8,756 bases of DNA from Flavobacterium sp. (GCA_004296145.1 SEBM01000135.1:1-8756); one strand, 5' to 3'. Positions 1-7,624 are shown, numbered from the stretch's first letter. Notes: generated from the letters alone by a model not told the origin. Translations and numbers: made by a program.

Positions 1-442
1 ATTCTATAGTATCATTTTTAGAAATCCACCACGGAAGACTGCCATTTTCTATAAAATAAAGCAGGGTTTGTAGCTCTTTTTCTTCTTTAGAAATCTTACA
101 TATTTTGTTTGTTTTTTCTTCATTTCCAGATGGCTTTTGCAATTCATTTAGCGCCTTTTGAATCTCTTTTTCGATACGGTTTTTCATATCATTTTTAGTT
201 TCACTATTAGAAAATGAAGCGCCATTTTTTCCAGAATCCGACTGAATCGATATCTCCATTTTTTCTATTTGAACTATTTGGTTGTCAATATTTTCAATGC
301 TGTTAAATTGCTTTTCTAAAACAGGAAAAAGTTCATTTTGCAGGTATACACCAACATTATTTTTAATAGAATTAGCTATTACCATTGAGTTGGTGTCTAT
401 TTCTAAAAAAACTCTTTGAATACTATGAAAATTTTTAGTCAT
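1..442 (-). CDS. Contractile injection system tape-measure protein, Afp14/PVC14-like (N-terminal 147 residues; gene continues past the left edge)
   Basis: An uninterrupted minus-strand frame begins with ATG at 442..440 and stays open to base 2, giving 147 residues. Proteins of this family are thought to set the length of the tail tube and sheath during assembly. Seen: residues 6-22 (HSIQRVFLEIDTNSMVI) and 34-46 (LQNELFPVLEKQF) match the family's opening helices as I know them. Residues 58-65 (VQIEKMEI) match the usual I-x-K/R-L-E-L strand. About residues 66-115 are a hydrophilic Lys/Glu/Asn/Ser-rich linker. Residues 127-139 (LLYFIENGSLPWW) carry the G-x-LPWW motif that is diagnostic for these proteins. 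The start is chosen because the conserved region begins within a few residues of it, and no other ATG precedes it in frame. No Shine-Dalgarno is visible, as is usual in Bacteroidota; an A-rich leader precedes the ATG. The gene follows the Afp13-position gene, as in Afp/PVC clusters. A AAA+ ATPase gene would be expected further left. The family call is fairly secure; the full length cannot be judged. Confidence 0.85.
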   Translation of the reverse strand, partial: MTKNFHSIQRVFLEIDTNSMVIANSIKNNVGVYLQNELFPVLEKQFNSIENIDNQIVQIEKMEISIQSDSGKNGASFSNSETKNDMKNRIEKEIQKALNELQKPSGNEEKTNKICKISKEEKELQTLLYFIENGSLPWWISKNDTIE

Positions 443-446
443 TTTA

Positions 447-477
447 TTTGGTGGTTTAGATTTTTTTCCTACATTTG
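447..477 (+). promoter_or_regulatory. Bacteroidota-type promoter (TTTG-N19-TACATTTG) driving a forward-strand small RNA
   Basis: TTTG at 447-450 is followed by exactly 19 bases and then TACATTTG at 470-477. This fits the -33 TTTG / -7 TAnnTTTG consensus of the Bacteroidota primary sigma factor, including the usual spacing. Transcription would start at about 482-485. The promoter points away from the tape-measure gene, whose ATG lies only 5 bases upstream of the -33 box on the opposite strand, and into a structured sequence that ends in an intrinsic terminator. Sequence and spacing are seen directly; activity is inferred. Confidence 0.75.
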
Positions 478-482
478 TATCA

Positions 483-583
483 GACCGTTAGGTTGTACTG
501 GGAAAAAAGAGTCATCGTAATGCGATGGCAACTCCCCATTAAAGCTTGAGATGCGTACTGTGGTATTGCTCTCAAGCTTTTTT
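483..583 (+). ncRNA. Candidate structured small RNA, antisense in orientation to the injection-system operon
   Basis: This roughly 100-nt unit has its own promoter upstream and its own terminator, and no open frame of useful size. Three hairpins can be drawn by eye. (1) A small 5' hairpin pairs GACC 483-486 with GGUU 491-494, with a GUUA loop. (2) A central hairpin pairs UGGG 499-502 with CCCA 535-538, has a six-A bulge at 503-508, then pairs GAGU 509-512 with ACUC 531-534, has a GCA bulge at 528-530, and pairs CAUCG 513-517 with CGAUG 523-527 around a UAAUG loop. (3) The 3' terminator hairpin spans 542-579. It does not precede any forward-strand gene, so a riboswitch or leader role is unlikely; a free-standing regulatory RNA is more likely. 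Only the last few bases overlap the 3' end of the convergent 948-residue gene. Rfam's Flavo-1 family of Flavobacteria is one candidate identity, but I could not align it from memory. The start is an estimate from the promoter. Confidence 0.65.
542..583 (+). terminator. Intrinsic terminator of the small RNA
   Basis: AAGCTTGAG at 542-550 pairs perfectly over 9 bp with CTCAAGCTT at 571-579 and runs straight into six T (578-583). Inside it, GCGUAC 553-558 can pair with GUAUUGC 563-569 with one bulged U, capped by a UGUG loop, making one long stem. The T-tract is on the forward strand, so it best serves the small RNA. Read on the minus strand, the same hairpin is followed by only a short TTT and then AATGGGG, so it would be at most a weak terminator for the operon. 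The T-tract overlaps the stop codon (584..582) of the convergent 948-residue gene. Confidence 0.8.
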
Positions 584-3428
584 ATTTGGGCTTATTTGGT
601 TTTCTTAGATTTTTGGCAACAGGCTTTCTTGGATTTTTAGCAACAGGCTTGGTTTCTTTTTTGTTATCTACTACAAGTCTGTGATCTTTTTTATATTCTT
701 CTAACGCCTGACGATCTCTTCCTATCAAAATGAAGTAACCTTCTGTAGGTTTGTAAAAATAAAATTCAGCTATATTAGCGTATGCAGCGAATAGGTTTTC
801 AAATTTTGAAAGGTTTACTTCTCTTTTGCTGTCAATATGAATCATGAATTTACTTAGGTTATTTTCATTATGAATCTTTTTTCTTAAATTCATAAACAAC
901 ACTAAGTCATCATTGGTATCGGTACTATTTTCTAAATAATAATTTTGCATAGTAGTATTGACCCAGTTTCCGCTAGTCCAGTCACCACCAATATAAATTT
1001 GGGTAAGTCTATTATCTATTTCATTGATTTGAGTAGCAATATTCATTAGATGATCTGCAACATTGTCCGGATCTCCTTCATGGTAATTATCATAAACCAT
1101 TGGGATGCGATAAAAATCATAAAACTCTTTTGGATATCTTGGAAATTCTTCTGTAACATGATGTTTTCTTAATAAGTTTCTTAGATCTTCCCATTTGTAC
1201 CAGTCTTTTTTGAAACGGCCAAAATTATCATCGTCTTTGTTGATTGGATCGTAATTAGCATGGATTTTTTTGTAAATATCCGCTTTATGTGAATTAAAGA
1301 TCGAACAGGTTATTTTATTTGAGCTGAACGGTTTACCATTTTTGAGAACTCCGTTTTCGTTAAATGTGTAGATGGGAGTACGTATAGAAAGCGTAATGTC
1401 TTGGACTTCAAATTCAAATACATCTTTTTCAAGTCGCATAATTCTTAATTTTTTTTCTTCTTCGATAAAATCAAACAAAAGACCTGTTGGAAATTGGGTA
1501 TTTAACGTTTCCATTACTACGTGTAAACGACGAGCCAAAATTTGATCTAACGGAATGCTTACTGTGACTTTGTCCGTAATTAAATTAACACCGTTTATAG
1601 AATATTTTTTTACGCTTAACCTGTAATGCGTTGGCATATCTATTTTCTTACTTGGAGTACCTCTTAAGCTTCTTGATAAATTATTAATATAGCGCAGTGA
1701 ACTAATCCATGGATAAGAACATCCTTTAATCGTGCAGCATCCTAAACCGTCGTCAGCACTAATTTTTCCTTCAATCGCAAAATCGGTAATGAATGTTGTT
1801 CCGGATTTAAGCAATAATAAAGTTCCGCCTTTTTTAACGCCGGCTTTGTGCTCAAAAGAGTAATTTGTATTGAAAAGGATTTTTAAATCTGCTGCATCTT
1901 CAGCGACATCCAGAATATAAAAATCAAAATCCAATCCGTGTTCTATTTTTTTGGAGTTCAAAAAGGTTTTTACATCATCAACACTATCATTCATATAACC
2001 TTCAATTCGATAAAAATCGTGATCGTCTATGCAATAAGCCAACGGAGATTTGATGTAATCGTAATTTGCGAGGTTAGTGGTGTGATAACTGAAGTTGTTT
2101 TTATGAATATAAAGATTGCTTTTTTCAAAATCCCAGGCATGTAATAAATTGTCATCAACATTATAGTAATAAGGAACTGACTTCGTGCCTAATTTTCCCG
2201 TTGTTTTTGAGGGCGTAATTTTAATAACATTGGCCGTTACCTGATAATTATCTAAAATACTTTTGAGTCTTCGAACCAAAGAATCGAAATTGTTAAATGT
2301 TTTATTCTGATCTAAAATTGGCGCTTTGTAAAACTGATGTCTGTAGTCTTTAAAACGGTTATTGTCTTCAATTAATCCTAAAAACAGATGTTTAGGAAAG
2401 GAACCAATTGGCGGATTACATTCAGATTTTAGCTGGATGAAAAGATCTTTCAGCTCTTTGTAAGTAGCCACGACATCTTTTAATAAATCGTATCGATAGT
2501 GAATATCTGTCGGGATATTGTTTGAGTCTGCAATTGTAAACAAAGTATTAATACGGGTTACAATACCTGAAAGTTGTGTCGTATAACCAAAAGACGAAAA
2601 TATAGTAGTCAGATTCTCAATCAAATCAGCTCGAAATGAACTATCGTTGACAACGGCATAAAAAAGCTGTTTAATTTTATTGGTCGTTGAGGTAGTATTG
2701 AATGTCGGAATCACTTTTCGGACACCCAGCTCGTCTAGCAAATTGTATTTTTGAAAAACATCATATTTATTGTAAAGACTGTCTCTTTGCGGAGAACCAT
2801 TTTTTCCAATAATAATATTGGCACTTTCCTGGCTTACTACGAGCACACGCAAATTGAAAATTTCTTCGGCGCCTCTGTTAGAACAATCTATTTCATCACA
2901 CAGAGAAGCTTGTTTAGTATAACTTTCAAGATACAGGATTATAACATGATTTTTCAAATTAGTAAAACTGGTCAACGGTAATTCACCACTTTCCAATCCC
3001 GTGTCTTTTGTGAGTAATTCCCACATTGGCAATATGTTGCTGCTACTGTCTCCGCTTTTAAAAGGAAGATAATCGCCTTTGTCATTATCAAACTTGCGGT
3101 AAGATTTATAATCAATTTTTGAAAGATCAATCGAGAACAATTTTTGTTTAATTAGAGTGGCCAGCGGTTTGTTGGCTTCTGTTCTTAATTTTATTAAATC
3201 GCCGTCGGTCGTAATACCATTTCCCTGAGTTATTGATACCATAGAGTAGGCGGGATTGGTAGAAACCTCAAAGCCACATAAAATTCCTGTGCCGGTAAGA
3301 AAGATTCTGTTGAGTCGATTTTGGTCATCAAAATAATCTATAGTTTCGTTGAGCTGATAGTGTGTTAACACCTGATCTTCTACATAACTATGATAATTTC
3401 CTGTAATGGTGGTAAGTTTTGTTGCCAT
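582..3428 (-). CDS. Large protein of unassigned function in the Afp13 position of a contractile injection cluster (948 aa)
   Basis: A complete 948-residue frame starts at ATG 3428, 12 bases after the stop of the Afp12-like gene, so it is in the same transcription unit. I know the opening pattern (residues 14-55: SYVEDQVLTHYQLNETIDYF, then NRLNRIFLTGTGILCGFEVS) from uncharacterised proteins in Bacteroidota injection-system clusters, but I cannot name a tested function. Cysteine motifs are C177-x4-C182 (CDEIDCSNRG) and C564, C565, C570 (GCCTIKGC). Residues 595-690 are mixed beta-rich, and about 780-850 look helical. No signal peptide or membrane segment is seen, fitting cytoplasmic assembly. 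The C-terminus (927-948) is a Lys/Pro/Asn-rich tail with an 8-residue tandem repeat. In Afp the gene between afp12 and the tape measure encodes the fibre Afp13; here no fibre-like repeats are visible, so position hints at an outer baseplate or fibre role but does not prove it. Confidence is high that it is a real gene and low on function. Confidence 0.85.
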   Translation of the reverse strand: MATKLTTITGNYHSYVEDQVLTHYQLNETIDYFDDQNRLNRIFLTGTGILCGFEVSTNPAYSMVSITQGNGITTDGDLIKLRTEANKPLATLIKQKLFSIDLSKIDYKSYRKFDNDKGDYLPFKSGDSSSNILPMWELLTKDTGLESGELPLTSFTNLKNHVIILYLESYTKQASLCDEIDCSNRGAEEIFNLRVLVVSQESANIIIGKNGSPQRDSLYNKYDVFQKYNLLDELGVRKVIPTFNTTSTTNKIKQLFYAVVNDSSFRADLIENLTTIFSSFGYTTQLSGIVTRINTLFTIADSNNIPTDIHYRYDLLKDVVATYKELKDLFIQLKSECNPPIGSFPKHLFLGLIEDNNRFKDYRHQFYKAPILDQNKTFNNFDSLVRRLKSILDNYQVTANVIKITPSKTTGKLGTKSVPYYYNVDDNLLHAWDFEKSNLYIHKNNFSYHTTNLANYDYIKSPLAYCIDDHDFYRIEGYMNDSVDDVKTFLNSKKIEHGLDFDFYILDVAEDAADLKILFNTNYSFEHKAGVKKGGTLLLLKSGTTFITDFAIEGKISADDGLGCCTIKGCSYPWISSLRYINNLSRSLRGTPSKKIDMPTHYRLSVKKYSINGVNLITDKVTVSIPLDQILARRLHVVMETLNTQFPTGLLFDFIEEEKKLRIMRLEKDVFEFEVQDITLSIRTPIYTFNENGVLKNGKPFSSNKITCSIFNSHKADIYKKIHANYDPINKDDDNFGRFKKDWYKWEDLRNLLRKHHVTEEFPRYPKEFYDFYRIPMVYDNYHEGDPDNVADHLMNIATQINEIDNRLTQIYIGGDWTSGNWVNTTMQNYYLENSTDTNDDLVLFMNLRKKIHNENNLSKFMIHIDSKREVNLSKFENLFAAYANIAEFYFYKPTEGYFILIGRDRQALEEYKKDHRLVVDNKKETKPVAKNPRKPVAKNLRKPNKPK
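601..648 (-). repeat. Two tandem 24-bp units encoding a KPVAKNxR repeat
   Basis: Bases 601-624 and 625-648 are direct tandem copies that differ at only two positions (a/g at 607 versus 631, g/a at 615 versus 639). In the minus-strand protein they encode the repeats KPVAKNPR (927-934) and KPVAKNLR (935-942), followed by KPNKPK to the stop. The near identity of the DNA suggests a recent slippage duplication. The tail is strongly basic. Confidence 0.85.
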
Positions 3429-3440
3429 GACCTTGTATTT

Positions 3441-6188
3441 TTATATTGTTCCTAAATTTGTTCTTCCTAATACTATTTTTCCTGAAATTTCTTCTTCTTC
3501 ATCTACACAATTGTACAATGTGCCGGTTGGATAAATAGAATTTAATTTTGATAATGATTTGATGAATTCCGGTAAAGCATCTTGTTTATTTTGAGTTTTA
3601 TCTGTCAGGAAATTTTTAAAATCTTTTTCAAAATCCAACAAGTCATTGTCTACCGTTATAATGTGATCTTTTCGATAACCAATCCAGCAGATTTTACCCA
3701 AAATATGAGACGGAATTTCCTGCCTGATTACGTCTTCGGCAAAATTTCTAAAATCGACATCGGCAAAACGATATGTATAACCAGGCAAAACCACACTGAT
3801 TTTAAACGAATACGGATTCGGGATACAACACGTATCGGAGCAATCGTCTATACAAATCGGCATGTAATAACTTTCATCAATTGTTTCGTTTGGATTTGGA
3901 ACCAAAAGAATATGTTCTACCAGAAAAATTCCTTCATCGCCGAATTCATTTTTAAAGAAAATCAGTAATTCAAGCATTGCCGCTTTTACTTCTTCTAATG
4001 TTGCATAGAGTTCATAATGTCTTGCAATAATCCTGTCGGGATTGCTGAGGTCGTCAACAAATTCCGGATTTATGATGTGAAAAGAATATTGATGCGTATC
4101 CGATTCTATTACTTCAAAAGTTTTGATGACCGTGTCCTTAAAAGCAATTCCATTATCCCTGTTTTCAAAAAGATTTTCAAAAGCATGTTCAATGTCTTTC
4201 TCACGTGTTTCGTAAATTTTCAGGATAGAAAAATACATTTCCCTGATAGCATCTGACTGGTTCAGATAATCTTCGGTTGCCGTTAATAATATCTGATTGA
4301 TACTGTTTCTGATTCGCCATCTAAAAAGATTGGGAACCACACCCGGACTAGGATCATAAAGTTGTACAAACAGATTTGAGAGATTTTTTCTTTTAATTCC
4401 GCTTTTGCCTGTCACAGGATTTCTGTCGCCTTTGATTCCCAATAAACCGGCAATTCTGTTTTCTAATCCTGTTACATTAAAAGTGTTCCATAAATTAGAA
4501 ACAGGTTGTTTAAAATAATTAAAACCTTTGCCGCGTTCACGGCTTATAGTGTCGTAATTAATTAAGAAATCAGATTTGTTTTGTAATACAATTTCATCTG
4601 CAGAAGCGCCATATAATGATTTCATTAAAAAAGCATATTCGCCAAATCGCTCTGCAAATCTTGCAATAAGATGATCTTTTAGCTTGTTTTGTCTTGCAAT
4701 AGAATCGTCAAGACCGGCAAATAATAATTCATTGAGTTTATCTTCACCAGAAGACAAATAAGCATCATTTACAATTTCTTCAAAACCGGTCATATCAGCA
4801 ATAACCTGAGTAAAATAAGTATTAGACAAATTGCTGTTGATGGACAATAACTCTTTTACAGTACTCAAATGTTTAAAATAACTCGCCAGGATCTGATCAA
4901 AAAACAGTAAATATCCTTTTAATTGTTTGGCTTTGGCTTTTCGTTCGGCCGTTGCGGTTTCAGAAAGACCAATTTCTCCAATACCATAATTTTCAGGAAA
5001 ATTGTTTGTAATGCTGGTGTAAAAATCAGATTCTGTAATTTTCCCCTGAGGCATTTCCAGTTCTCTGTTTTGCGCTGCTTTTCGTTGTGAGTAAGCGAGA
5101 TCTTCTTTTAAATCGTCTAAATATTTTTTTGCTTTTGTTTTGTTGACGGTAACCGGCAAAACGCCTTTGCTAAAGTTTAGTGTGCTTTTTTGACAAAGAC
5201 TTGGTTTTTTGTTTGGCGGAATACAAATATTCCAAACGCTGCCTTCGGTTTCTATCGCTTCGCAATTGTTTAACGAAATATCTTTAATTACACTCACACC
5301 TTTTACATTCATAATAATCTGCATAATATCAGAAAGACGGACTTCGGTTTTTAAAGAAGAGTTTTCTAATTCTGCCGTATCAATAAATCCTTTGTCAAGA
5401 AAAGGGCCTTCAAAAATTTCATCGCTGGAATAGCCTTTTTCAAACATTTCGGCTAGCGAATAATAAGTAACGCCAGGCGATAAATATTTTTCAAGTTCTA
5501 AAGTTATAACGGCATGAACATATTCTTCGTCGGCTTCGGGTTCCAGTTCAATCAGGGCACAAACGGCAATTGGCTGAATTTCTACTTCTTTTATCTCCAA
5601 AAGATCTTCGCAAAGATTTCTGTTGGCATGAAATTTTTCGGTAATTTGATTTAAAAGCAAATTTCTTTGTACAGGATTCTTTTCATCAAAATCAACCAAA
5701 ATGGTATAGTAGCCTTTGATTTCTGTTTCTTTGATAAATGTTTCCAGAGTACTGCTGAAATCTTCTTTTACAAGCGAAATTTTCCCTTCTTTACAATTAA
5801 CAAATAATTTTTTGGTTGCTTTTTGCAGCCAGCAATTCTTGATTCGTATCGGGTCAATATCAATTATTATTTTTCGATAATCCAAAGCAGTAACCGCTTG
5901 TGTCGGTAAAATTTTAGAAGCCGAAAAAAATTGTTCATCAATAGGATGTGTGTTGTTGCTCAGCAAATCCTCAATAGGCAAATTGATTCTCATGCCCAGA
6001 TCGGTAATGGCATAACAAAGCACTTCCAGAATTGTTATTCCGGGATCGTGTGTGTTGTAATCGGTCCAAAACTGACTTCCTAATGATTCAATATATTCGA
6101 TTCCTTTTTTTCGAAGGAAATCAAAACTCATGTCATCGTTAGAACTGACGTTTTTTGGGATGCTGATATGTTGGTTTACAGTTGACAT
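3441..6188 (-). CDS. Afp12/PVC12-like baseplate wedge protein of a contractile injection system (915 aa)
   Basis: The protein is expected to build the baseplate wedge together with the J-like protein. Residues 41-60 (numbered from the ATG at 6188) read WTDYNTHDPGITILEVLCYA, a signature I know from large baseplate proteins of Bacteroidota injection systems; it resembles the HDPG-x-T-x-LE motif of phage baseplate J relatives. Residues about 795-835 (PYSFKISVVLPGYTYRF, then RQEIPSHI and KICWIGY) match the family's usual C-terminal segment. Just before it lie C779, C783, C787 and C788 (CIDDCSDTCC). No signal peptide or membrane segment is seen. The frame is open from an ATG at 6221, but the ATG at 6188 is preferred: the earlier start would add 11 basic residues (MYCKNHRTTRR) that look like read-through of the preceding gene's coding region. 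With the 6188 start the overlap with the preceding stop is 13 bases, suggesting translational coupling. The Afp12 assignment rests on signature plus gene order. Confidence 0.8.
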   Translation of the reverse strand: MSTVNQHISIPKNVSSNDDMSFDFLRKKGIEYIESLGSQFWTDYNTHDPGITILEVLCYAITDLGMRINLPIEDLLSNNTHPIDEQFFSASKILPTQAVTALDYRKIIIDIDPIRIKNCWLQKATKKLFVNCKEGKISLVKEDFSSTLETFIKETEIKGYYTILVDFDEKNPVQRNLLLNQITEKFHANRNLCEDLLEIKEVEIQPIAVCALIELEPEADEEYVHAVITLELEKYLSPGVTYYSLAEMFEKGYSSDEIFEGPFLDKGFIDTAELENSSLKTEVRLSDIMQIIMNVKGVSVIKDISLNNCEAIETEGSVWNICIPPNKKPSLCQKSTLNFSKGVLPVTVNKTKAKKYLDDLKEDLAYSQRKAAQNRELEMPQGKITESDFYTSITNNFPENYGIGEIGLSETATAERKAKAKQLKGYLLFFDQILASYFKHLSTVKELLSINSNLSNTYFTQVIADMTGFEEIVNDAYLSSGEDKLNELLFAGLDDSIARQNKLKDHLIARFAERFGEYAFLMKSLYGASADEIVLQNKSDFLINYDTISRERGKGFNYFKQPVSNLWNTFNVTGLENRIAGLLGIKGDRNPVTGKSGIKRKNLSNLFVQLYDPSPGVVPNLFRWRIRNSINQILLTATEDYLNQSDAIREMYFSILKIYETREKDIEHAFENLFENRDNGIAFKDTVIKTFEVIESDTHQYSFHIINPEFVDDLSNPDRIIARHYELYATLEEVKAAMLELLIFFKNEFGDEGIFLVEHILLVPNPNETIDESYYMPICIDDCSDTCCIPNPYSFKISVVLPGYTYRFADVDFRNFAEDVIRQEIPSHILGKICWIGYRKDHIITVDNDLLDFEKDFKNFLTDKTQNKQDALPEFIKSLSKLNSIYPTGTLYNCVDEEEEISGKIVLGRTNLGTI

Positions 6189-7624
6189 TCTTCTTGTGGT
6201 TCTATGGTTTTTACAGTACATTCTACAATCTCGGTGCTGATGCTGTGTAATTTTGCAGACACCAAAATTGATTTCGGATTTGACGGAACTGCAAGCTTAT
6301 CTGATAATGCGCCGTTTTTCATAATTTTTACATCCTGCAGAAAATCAACATAACCCAATTTCTCCATATAATTAATTATGGAACTCGAGTGAATACTGAT
6401 TCCGAAGGTGATCGGAATATTTTTGTCAAAAGCCCAGGGAGACAAAAAATTGATAATGTCGGTATTGAGTTGTTTCGAATAGAAATTTTCATCAAAACCG
6501 GGTTTAAATTTTACTTTCAAATCCAATTTAACTTCTTCGTAAAGTGGGTTAATCACAAAAGTATTGACATGCAACGAGTTCAGTTTTTCAATATGTTTTT
6601 TCACTTTATTGAGCGTTGCCGTACTCACGCGTGGCTGGTAAATGTCAAAAACGTTTTTGTTTATCGTGTCCGGAATAACAACAAGTGTCACATTGCCCGG
6701 TGACTGATACGATGTCTCTGAAGTATGGTTCAGGCATTTTACTTTGTACAATTCAGGAAATTCCTGAAGTAGGATATGCTCATAATCCCACATGGTGATG
6801 GCGCGGTTTTTATGACGAAGACGTTCGCTGACTCTTCTGTAATAATCTTCACTTGATTCTTCGGGTTTATAATCAAAACTATTGTACGGTTGTGTAACCG
6901 ATTTTACATTGCTTTGTCTTTGAAGTAATTTTGAAATAGAATGTGCTTTTAATCCCGTTTTCAGATGCGATAAATCATTCGAGTTATTTTCAAAAGTGGC
7001 TAAAACGGCCTGCGAATGTATCCCGGTAATCTTACAGACAACATCAAATTTTTTGTACATTTTGGCTTTTATCCAAACATAATTTTTAGAAAGTCGTGTG
7101 TTATTCTGCGTGGCTTCTTTTGGTAAATTAAATTTCAGGATTCCGGACTGCAGTAAATTATCTGTTTCATTCCATAAAATATCAGCAGATTCCAGAATAC
7201 GCCATTCGTTATTTCCCAAAACAGACCATTCTATTTTTTGTTTTCCCGAAAATGATGCCGTCAGCGGATTTTCACTTCCTTCTAATACCTGAAATAATAA
7301 AGTAATTTGCTGCAAATCCTGTACATTTTCTAATCCGATAAATAATTCTCCGCCTTTGCAGTAAGTTGGCAGTAAATAGGATTTTTTATCTTTTACATAA
7401 TTCAGATTTGATTTTAAGAAACTATGTTCTTCAGCATATCCAAAAGGATGAATATGAAATAATTTAGCTTCGTTTGAAGCATAAACTTCTTCAATAGTTT
7501 GAGTCTCAGTGTTCGTAAAACGGGTAGTTTCTGAAGCAGTATAATGTAGAACAAGATTTTCTGCTAAAGGTGTATAAGGCTCATTTGGAATTACGACATC
7601 TCTGTTTCTGGTAGAAAGCGCCAA
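6176..7624 (-). CDS. Baseplate J/Afp11-like protein, C-terminal part, separated from its N-terminal part by a frameshift (482 aa from a TTG)
   Basis: This is the C-terminal half of a gpJ/gp6-type baseplate wedge protein, which connects the central spike hub to the outer baseplate. Seen: a stretch at about residues 251-297 containing EDYYRRVSERLRHKNRAITM, then WDYEHILLQEFPELYKVKC, typical of baseplate J proteins. A beta segment follows at about 347-375 (LYEEVKLDLKVKFKPG), then FLSPWAFD with ITFG at about 394-406, and a final helix-strand unit SSIINYMEKLGYVDFLQDVK at about 413-431. These last elements are the usual J-family C-terminal domain. The start is doubtful. The only near-cognate start is TTG at 7624, the first ATG in frame is about 190 codons in, and the frame is open back to 7663 with plausible coding sequence (HNLYSKIYALALS). 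I therefore read this as the second piece of one gene whose first piece ends at 7647, rather than an independent gene. It overlaps the Afp12-like gene by 13 bases. Confidence 0.8.
   Translation of the reverse strand: MALSTRNRDVVIPNEPYTPLAENLVLHYTASETTRFTNTETQTIEEVYASNEAKLFHIHPFGYAEEHSFLKSNLNYVKDKKSYLLPTYCKGGELFIGLENVQDLQQITLLFQVLEGSENPLTASFSGKQKIEWSVLGNNEWRILESADILWNETDNLLQSGILKFNLPKEATQNNTRLSKNYVWIKAKMYKKFDVVCKITGIHSQAVLATFENNSNDLSHLKTGLKAHSISKLLQRQSNVKSVTQPYNSFDYKPEESSEDYYRRVSERLRHKNRAITMWDYEHILLQEFPELYKVKCLNHTSETSYQSPGNVTLVVIPDTINKNVFDIYQPRVSTATLNKVKKHIEKLNSLHVNTFVINPLYEEVKLDLKVKFKPGFDENFYSKQLNTDIINFLSPWAFDKNIPITFGISIHSSSIINYMEKLGYVDFLQDVKIMKNGALSDKLAVPSNPKSILVSAKLHSISTEIVECTVKTIEPQEECQL

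Noticed and set aside
478..583. Riboswitch or mRNA leader interpretation of the structured RNA
   Set aside because: There is no forward-strand gene downstream; the unit ends in its own terminator inside the 3' end of a convergent gene.
3433..3460. TTG plus TAAATTTG on the forward strand, resembling a second promoter
   Set aside because: The spacing is 17 bases rather than about 19-21, it lies in the end of a minus-strand gene, and nothing forward-strand follows it.
3582..3968. Forward-strand open frame of 128 codons
   Set aside because: It lies wholly inside the Afp12-like gene on the other strand, has no promoter or recognisable domain, and its composition is that expected of an antisense shadow.
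6189..6221. Earlier ATG at 6221 as the start of the Afp12-like gene
   Set aside because: It would add 11 basic residues overlapping the end of the J-like gene by 46 bases; the ATG at 6188 gives a 13-base overlap and places the conserved N-terminus normally.
6389..6703. Forward-strand open frame of 104 codons
   Set aside because: It is antisense to the conserved C-terminal part of the baseplate J-like protein, with no family resemblance of its own.
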